Below are positions 57,083 to 64,000 of a stretch of DNA of 64,000 nt, in pieces. A program made the translations under genes and the position numbers. The notes below the pieces were generated by a model. That model was not told the DNA's origin and ran no database searches. It saw only the letters and a list, made by a program, of their open reading frames with translations. How positions within the stretch are numbered: the stretch's first letter is position 1; every line of letters begins with the position of its first letter. This DNA is from Adiantum capillus-veneris (taxonomy: Eukaryota > Streptophyta > Polypodiopsida > Polypodiales > Pteridaceae). The stretch is from the NCBI GenBank assembly GCA_014529385.2, contig CM043969.1:68413676-68477675 (forward strand), in the 5' to 3' direction.

Positions 57083-58016
57083 TAAGGTCATAAGGAACTA
57101 AATGGACTTGAAGCTCAATGAAGTTAAGTGTCCGAAATCATGATCCAGCTAAAGGAATTCTCTTGACTCCTTAGTATGAATGTTTTGCTCAATTTTGGTG
57201 CTCTCAGCAATTGAAACAGAATAGAAGGCAACTACATATTTGAATTCCAAGTTATTCCAAGTTGACACAGGAGAGATAGAGTTCCTCTTTGAAGCGGGTT
57301 GGTCCCAAAATATAGAAATACGCGCCCCTAGTATTATTCTTCAATATAACAATTACTAAAGAATCAAGAACTTTTTGTACAACTTCGAGTGACCACTCAT
57401 CACAATCTCAGTAACAATTGATGATGTCCTTTAATTTATATATGCTAAGGGTTAAAAATAACCCAAAATTATATATGCTAATTACACATTGGCTCAAAAG
57501 CAATTTGTATTTATAGCTTAAGTCGTAAAGGGTATGGTTAATAATCCACACTAGGAACTTTGGATAAAAGAGTATGCCATATCATCACGTCCACACACCA
57601 TCAAGTTGGTTACACCCAGGATTTGTGATGCAAACACCATCGATTTTCTTTTTGGTGTTGTTGCATGGGCTTTTGATTCTCTCTCTCTCTCTCTCTCTCT
57701 CTCGCTCTCTCTCTCTCTCTCCCCCAAGAGGGGGTTGTGTCAATACTTCATGATATATACCCCCCCCCCCCCCCCCCCCCGGAACATAATAATTTTGTCC
57801 ATTTTTACACCTATGAAAAATTAACATAGCTTGAGTTTAGTGGACATTGAAATCATGCATGTCCCATGACCATTCAGTTATGGCATTACCACTATAGAGC
57901 ATTCAATAACACATATCCCAGACGACACTGGATTCATCAATATCAAGATCCTTAACCGTAGTGGACCTCATATGATGTTTGCCTACTCCGTATTAGATCT
58001 ATCTAGGTATCATCTC
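57083..58016. other. no gene; CT microsatellite and C-run
   Basis: CT tract at about 57680-57721 (one CGCT interruption), followed by a homopolymer of about 20 C near 57761-57780. The rest is unremarkable A/T-rich DNA. Confidence 0.7.
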
Positions 58017-59060
58017 CTATTGGGTAACCCTAGCCATGGGTACCAATTCTCCTCTTATGGCACAAACCTGTAGGAAAACCCTCTAGTCTACTAAATGCCT
58101 ATGTAACTTGATTTCCCAAGAGTCCTCTCCACCTGCTTCCAAAGACCTTAATCTCCAAGGAAGCACCAAACACTCAATTTCAAATGTGAGTTTGTAGGGA
58201 GAATAATCTTCATAATTCTCTCTCCAAAGCACAATGACATGTATGCACTATTTAATTTCAAGATTACCAAGATCCCTATAGTAGCACCAAGCCATGCATT
58301 TGCACACAGTCTTTCTGCACTTGTACAAAGCTTGCATCCACTTTTGCATTGAGCCAAGGCGCGATAACGTTTGGCTCAACAATGATCATGAATGCACGGG
58401 GATTTGAGACATTGCCAAATGTTTGTAAGATTGTCCCATTCATGACATGAGTCCTAAGGTGAATAAAGATCAAAATACAAATGAAGAAGCAATGAGCAAA
58501 AGGAAGAACTTTTAGCAACGACACATGAAGATGAAGATGACATTGACCACCTACAAATGACGAACATACTCCCAATGAATGAGTAGATGATTTACTCTAG
58601 CTTTGAACCTAAGAATGATAAGTGATCACCTTGTGAAACATGAGCTAATGAATCCATAAGAGAACTAGTCATGATGTATCAATGAGTCACAAAACCCTAG
58701 ATGAACCAGTTAGTTTAGAAGTATCATTACTAATCTTATGAACCAGTTAGTCTAGAAGTACCATGACTAATCTTAAGGGGAAGATTGTTGGATAACCCTA
58801 GCCATGTATACCTATTCTGCTCTTATGAAACGAATCATTTGGAAAACCCTTTAGTCTACTAGATGTCCATGTGGATTAAACCCATGTGATTATCCTTGTG
58901 TTACTTTACACCTATCACATATGACCTACATGATGAAGTAGTCACTGCTTACCTATCACATAACATAGGCACCAAATGAGTCTATAAATTTAGACTTTTA
59001 TTCACTCATTCTAAGTTCAATTCACAGCAGAATTTGAGTCTACATTGTGCTACTCTCTCT
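58017..59060 (+). mobile_element. remnant of an LTR element (copia-like ends)
   Basis: About 90 bp beginning TTGGGTAACCCTAGCCATG at 58020 is repeated, diverged, from 58789 (TTGGATAACCCTAGCCATG) with shared CTAGTCTACTA. The second copy is directly preceded by the purine-rich AAGGGGAAGATTG, which looks like a polypurine tract before an LTR starting TGTTGG. Just before that, a 36-bp unit (GAACCAGTTAGT(T/C)TAGAAG) is duplicated at 58700-58775. No coding region is left. The superfamily is a guess from the TGTTGG start. Confidence 0.4.
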
Positions 59061-59206
59061 ACTCCATCACTCACACACACACACACACACACACACCACA
59101 AATGATTCACTATTCTATCCACCATAAATTCTACACCTCCAAGTCTACATTGACCTTTATAGAGATGTCTCTGATGCAGTACAATAACTATATGTGCATT
59201 CATTGA

Positions 59207-59317
59207 TTTGGGCAATATGTTTCCGCAGATGCCATGCAATTATTCTCTGTAGAAAGCATTCATTGGGCAATATGTTTCCACAGATGCCATGCGATTATTC
59301 TCTGTAGAAAGCACTTG
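59207..59317. repeat. about 55-bp tandem duplication
   Basis: GGGCAATATGTTTCC(G/A)CAGATGCC...TTATTCTCTGTAGAAAGCA occurs twice in a row. Confidence 0.85.
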
Positions 59318-59507
59318 ATTCTTTCTCTTCTTTCTCTTTTTGATGTAGTGGCAAAGAGATTCTTTACTATATTCTTCATCTATGTCTTTTCCTATGTTAG
59401 CTGCTTCTACTTCCATGTTGCAAGTTTGAAGAAAATTAAGGACTAGTTTTCTTGTAGAAAAAGAGAAATTTTGAGCTCTAACACCCCTCTTGTGACCGAT
59501 CGGCACT

Positions 59508-60262
59508 ATGTGCTTAAGTGAAATCATTTATTTAGGCTCAAACACAACAGGGAAAAACTTGGATGTTTTTGGCATATCTGGTTTTGAGGTAACTACCTAC
59601 ATAAATCTTCAAAACTATTCAGAAGTTGTGGACATCTCTACTGATACATGCTACACTTGGAGTAATAACCAATTTTGTCAATACTCTAGACTTACAAGGT
59701 TGGATAGAGCATATATATCCTCTACTCTGTATTCAAAATTAGATAGAATTGTTTGTGATATTGATAAATCTTTGTTAGTGTCATATCATTTCAATGTGCT
59801 TGTGAATTTGTGAAATTATAGAGCATGGGGTCATTTGAATAATTGGGAAAGGGCTATAAAGTCTAAGCATTATTATCTGAGTGTAGCAAGCAAGCTAGGG
59901 CCATTAGAGACAATATGATCAAAGATAAAACTTATTGCCTTGAAGAGTTTGCTGGTTTTTCAAATCCTCCTTCTCAAACTCTGTTAGATATTCATAATGA
60001 ATCAAAGTTGGGAGAGATTTTGGTTAGCCAAAGCACCCTTGCTTGGGCTAGAGAATTATGGGATAGGAAGTTGGATAGACCCAAAAAGCACAAAGACAAA
60101 GTTTTAAAGAGGAAAAAGATCACGGATTTTGTGCCTATTTTTAGAGATGAAAATGGTATGCTTCATGAAAATGACTACCATAACCTTGAGATTATGCATT
60201 CCTTCTATTACAAAATTCTTTTAAGATCTCCATCAGATCAGAAGCAATCACTAATGCAATAA
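59508..60262 (+). pseudogene. LINE (non-LTR retrotransposon) endonuclease-linker relic
   Basis: First frame (59508-59813): YTWSNNQFCQYSRLTRLDRA then YISS and SLLVSYHFNVLVNL, the end of a LINE AP-endonuclease domain (family form: F-TW-N...SRLDR...SDH-P). After a frameshift, 59915-60262 gives the linker typical before RT (VLKRKKITDFVPIFRDENG, then an acidic turn and FYYKILL). RT itself is missing. A poly(A) run at 60877 may be the original 3' end. Confidence 0.6.
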
Positions 60263-60490
60263 CTCAAATTGCTCAAACAAAGAGTAGCCCCAAATGTTAT
60301 TACTCCCCTTGATTTGCGTATTTTTGAAGGGGAGTTTAGAGAATCTATTGGAATGAATCGGAAGAGAGGCAAATGTGTAGTAGTAGCCATAATAACCACA
60401 AATCAAAAACTAAATTGTCAATCTATGAAGAGTATTAACTCAGCTAGGGCATGGATGCATCACACAAAGAGTGTGAGAGCTTGTGGGGAA

Positions 60491-60943
60491 GAGGAAATGT
60501 GAAGATGACTCCTAGAGAATGGAAGCTAGAGAAGAATCATCAGCGGTTCCTCTTCTACTTCCCTCTCATAGCCACTTTCTACCATTCACACATGCACCCA
60601 ATTATGTGTGATTCTTGATTCAAACCACACACATTCTTCTTAACACACACACACACACTAGCTAAAGAGGAAATGTGAAGATGACTTCTGGAGAATGGAA
60701 GCTAGAGAAGAATCATCAGTGCTTCCTCTCCTACTTCCTCTCATAGCCACTTTCTACCATTCACACATGCACCCAATTATGTGTGATTCTTGATTCAAAC
60801 CACACACATTCACACATCAATTATGTGTGATTTCTTGATTCTTGATTCTTGATTCAAACCACACACATTCTTCTTTTAAAAAAAAAAAAAAAAAAACACA
60901 CACACACGCATGCACGCGCGCGCGCACACACACACACACAAAC
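60491..60943. repeat. 176-bp tandem duplication ending in poly(A), CA and GC tracts
   Basis: GAGGAAATGTGAAGATGACT starts copies at 60491 and 60667, both with AATTATGTGTGATTCTTGAT. The second copy has extra ATTCTTG units. It ends in about 19 A (60877-60895), then CA, a short GC run and CA again. Confidence 0.85.
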
Positions 60944-63458
60944 TAAGTACTTTGAATGATTAAGCATTTTTTTGAAAGCCTTGTTTAAACATTTAACTGC
61001 ATAGGGTATGATATTGATCGGTTTACTCATCAAAAATCCTCAAAAAGAGGGGGTACTGTCTCGCTTAACTTGGAAAGAGTAGGGTGTCCTGCCTTGATTG
61101 CATACTACTCGTAAGAGTGATTGATAATCACAGTAGAAAGATTTGATTGGTGTTACTTTGTACTGATGAGGTCTACATGGTGGTTCCTCTGACTTAAGAC
61201 AGGTCGCACTGAGGCTTATTAATTTGGCTATCTTGGTTTTGATTACCATATTAGGATGTTTTATATTATGGTTAGTAAGATTAGGGGTTGTTTTTTGAAA
61301 TAAATGTACTACTCCTTGGTTTGATAAAGTAAACACCTCTGCATAAACTGTTTATTGATGAAGCCAGTGGTCGGACAACAACTGTGGTGCATTTTTTTTG
61401 GGTACTGCCGTGATTTTGATAAATGTCTGCCATATGCACTACACTGCCTATATTTGGTTTTTGTGAGGAAAGAGGAGTAATACAATACACCCTTGGCACT
61501 TACAGTTAAGGGAAGGATATATTGTGTAAAATAAGCCCTAAAATGTGACTGTTCTTCATTCATCATGAATTGATTACTGCATACCTTGGAGTAACCTATG
61601 TTCTGGTTGGTAACAAGTTTATATCAGTCTACCAAACGAGGGTACCACTTTTTAGGTTGATCATTGAGGCACATATGTTTCTTAACTTTAGTAAAACTAA
61701 GATGTTTTGAAGTAGTATGTCGTACCCATTTTGGAAAAAGGCTTAATAAGCCAAATCTCAGAAAATACTGGTCGCAAGTGGCGTAGCAGCATGGAAATGC
61801 GTGACGAGCACCCAGATGGTTGTGCAACAGTCAAACAGGTGGGCGTGCGAGCAAGGCGAGACAAGCATGGCATGGGACGCGCATTTCAGTGTTGTGGGCA
61901 GAGCAGCAGGAAGACCGCTTGCAAGATTGTTTTCATACATGAATTGCCGTTTCGGAACACCTCGACATAGATGCTTGATTGGTTACGTGATATCATCTGA
62001 AGGGTAATTGTGTGATGGTGAATAGTTCGGGTCCACTGTCTCCCCTCTTCCTTTTTATGAGGATATGACAACAATCTCCTAAGTGGTAAGCAGCGCGGAA
62101 TCTTGGCAGGTATCGAGGTAGTTTATTGTCGAGCCTACGAGTAGTATGTTCTCTTCTCATTTGGCATATAAGCTGAGAGAGGATAGATTCCGTAAGCCCA
62201 TATGATCTTGTGTAATGTAGTTTTGCTTAAATAACTTAGCCAAATTTGATACCCTTGACTATTAGATGGAAGTGTTTTTGGGAGGTATCTAAAGCTTTTT
62301 AATTTGAGTTACTTCACGACTTCATGGCACTTAAAATGCTAGAAGAATTGAAGCATTGACAAATTTGGCAAAGCAATATTAAAAAAACTAATAAGATGCT
62401 ATAGGGATTAAGACACTTGGATCAAAAGGGGTTGTGGCCTTCTGATCAAAATAATATGTATGGTATTATCTATTCAAAGTCCAAAAAATATATAGGGTAT
62501 CTTGAAACCATACTTATAAATATAGTTTTTATAAAAAAAGAAATCTTTGGTATAATAAAACTTTTTACAAAAAATCTGGAATACATGAACACTTTGGACA
62601 ATGATTTTAAGTTAAAAAAGTTGTAAGTTGGACATGGATAACAATTCATATAGTCCATTAACACCTGTAAAACACATCTAAGGCTAACAAAATTGTTGAT
62701 TTGTTTGGATGGATGCAGGTGAGGACTCTATCCTTTCTTGGAAATTTTTTGGATTAAAGATAATGTATGTCCATGATTACACTGGCTCCTTCTACCTGGG
62801 AAATACTTCTTTATTGAGTCACTATCATTATATACTTGAATGAGGCTTCATTCTCATAAGCCAGCCATGCACAAAGATAACTCTAAAACTGAGTTGTTTT
62901 TGTACTAATTATATTCTTTTCTCTAAAGCCAGCTCTCTTTTGAATATAAAAGTTCATTTATGTCTTATTATTTAAGTAAAAACAACTACACACATGTCCT
63001 ATATATAAGGTTCTTTCATTTTTTTTGGAAAAAACAAGACGCTAGCTTTAGAAACTAGTTTGAATCTTAATTGTAAGTTGGACCCACTGCCTATAAATCC
63101 TTGATTGGTTGTCTTGTGTTAGGTGGTCCTTCATAGACTAATATTCTAGATACCTACTCACGACTATTATAGTCTTTGACTTTGCCGGTTTAAGGTTTGC
63201 ATGCCCAACCTACTGAACTAGTTATACATATACTTTTTTTCAAGATCTCAAACATTTTAAGTTGACAGCTCGCATGAGGGGTAAACCACGACCTGGAGAA
63301 ACATACAAGAATTTTAGAAAAAATTAGATTTTATGTAAAGGACCATTCTCCAAAAAAAGCCCTAGCTGTTTTAGAACTGATCTTTTCTGGCTAGACGGAC
63401 CAATTGTTGTGTTACATACTACCATAAGTAATCCATGACTTACTAACAATCTTGTCTA
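60944..63458. other. no gene seen
   Basis: A/T-rich spacer. Short open frames near 61040-61570 and 61730-62000 on both strands have no recognisable domain or codon pattern. No repeats of note. Confidence 0.5.
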
Positions 63459-64000
63459 TTGCAGACCCTTGCTCTCTTGCAGGGCCTTGAACTATCTTCC
63501 GAGCCCCTCTCTTTGGCTACCTCTTTTGTCCTTAGATGTATTGGCAGTTTGGATGCTTCTCAATTAATATATGACTCGGCTCTTACCACATATAAAAAGC
63601 TATCTATCTTACACATGCTGTCATTTGATGATTGGGTCAAGATTTTGGCTACCTTGGACAAGGACTCCAAAGATGGGATTAATACGATTTCTCAATACAT
63701 AGCCCAACTACCTATACTTTCTATACAATATCATCAAGAGTTAGCCTTATTTTCTTCTTCTGGGCTGAAATATCTAACTTTTTGAAAAAATCATGTGGAC
63801 TCGGTCCATCTTTTATCAGTACCCCTGTTGCTCCAACTATCCGTCAAACCAGTGGAATATTTTGTAGAGATAGTGCGGCACTTAAAGCTGTCAAGGAATT
63901 TCAAAACAATCATTGCTCCCTTAGTGACACTAACCTCTTAGAAATGGTACCCAAACTATCCAAGGTTTTCCCTTTCCTACCAGCCAGACAAATTGACATT
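63459..64000 (+). other. possible partial exon, unidentified, running off the window
   Basis: Follows a good acceptor (TTGTCTATTGCAG|ACCC). Frame 1 runs to TGA at 63783 (FDDWVKILATLDKDSKDGIN...). A +1 frame from about 63766 then stays open to the window end (GPSFISTPVAPTIRQTSGIF...). Together they suggest a coding relic with one indel, or chance open frames. No family recognised. Confidence 0.25.

Noticed and set aside
57761-57780. C homopolymer as a G-quadruplex or telomere-like signal
   Set aside because: A single homopolymer beside a CT tract, and length may be a sequencing artefact.

Overview
The window looks like repeat-rich nuclear DNA of a land plant. Evidence: Ty3/gypsy chromoviruses primed by initiator Met-tRNA, a gag-protease LTR element primed by tRNA-Asp, a Helitron carrying an RPA-like gene, a Tourist-like MITE, a PPR relic, a BAHD acyltransferase gene with one intron, GT-AG introns throughout and very long CT/GA microsatellites. 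The species cannot be read directly; a seed-free plant such as a fern would fit, but this is only a guess. No bacterial operons, rRNA, tRNA or CRISPR arrays were seen.

Layout. 1-3.6 kb: LINE and PPR relics, a Helitron-like 3' end and a 277-bp tandem duplication. 3,641-12,478: a complete LTR element with TSD CTTTC that encodes Gag and a retropepsin-like domain but no reverse transcriptase, with five in-frame stops. 12.5-15.7 kb: a cluster of huge CT/GT/GA microsatellites. 14,453 to at least 41,952: a Helitron in minus orientation (Rep, helicase and C-terminal endonuclease, plus an RPA-like gene), cut in two inside Rep by a second element. 19,321-38,196: that second element, with 31-bp terminal inverted repeats. 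It carries a DDE-type transposase-like gene on + and a convergent multi-exon gene on - encoding a RING-like finger and an FCP1/NLI-type HAD domain. Both genes have introns packed with TACCAAA-type repeats. 23,009-31,916: a chromovirus (TSD TTTCT) inserted in the transposase gene. 42,448-51,359: a second, almost identical chromovirus. 51.4-54.8 kb: mostly non-coding, with a 314-bp tandem duplication, a Tourist-like MITE and a foldback. 55,072-56,672: an apparently intact BAHD acyltransferase, the one convincing host gene. 57-64 kb: LTR-element and LINE relics, short tandem duplications and an unidentified possible exon at the right edge.

The insertion order is readable: Helitron first, then the 31-bp-TIR element into its Rep gene, then the chromovirus into the transposase. 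Removing each insert rejoins the interrupted reading frame. Most likely undescribed system: the ~10-kb TIR element (size without the chromovirus), which pairs a DDE-family protein with an FCP1-like phosphatase gene and is saturated with GTACCAAA/TTTGGTAC motifs.
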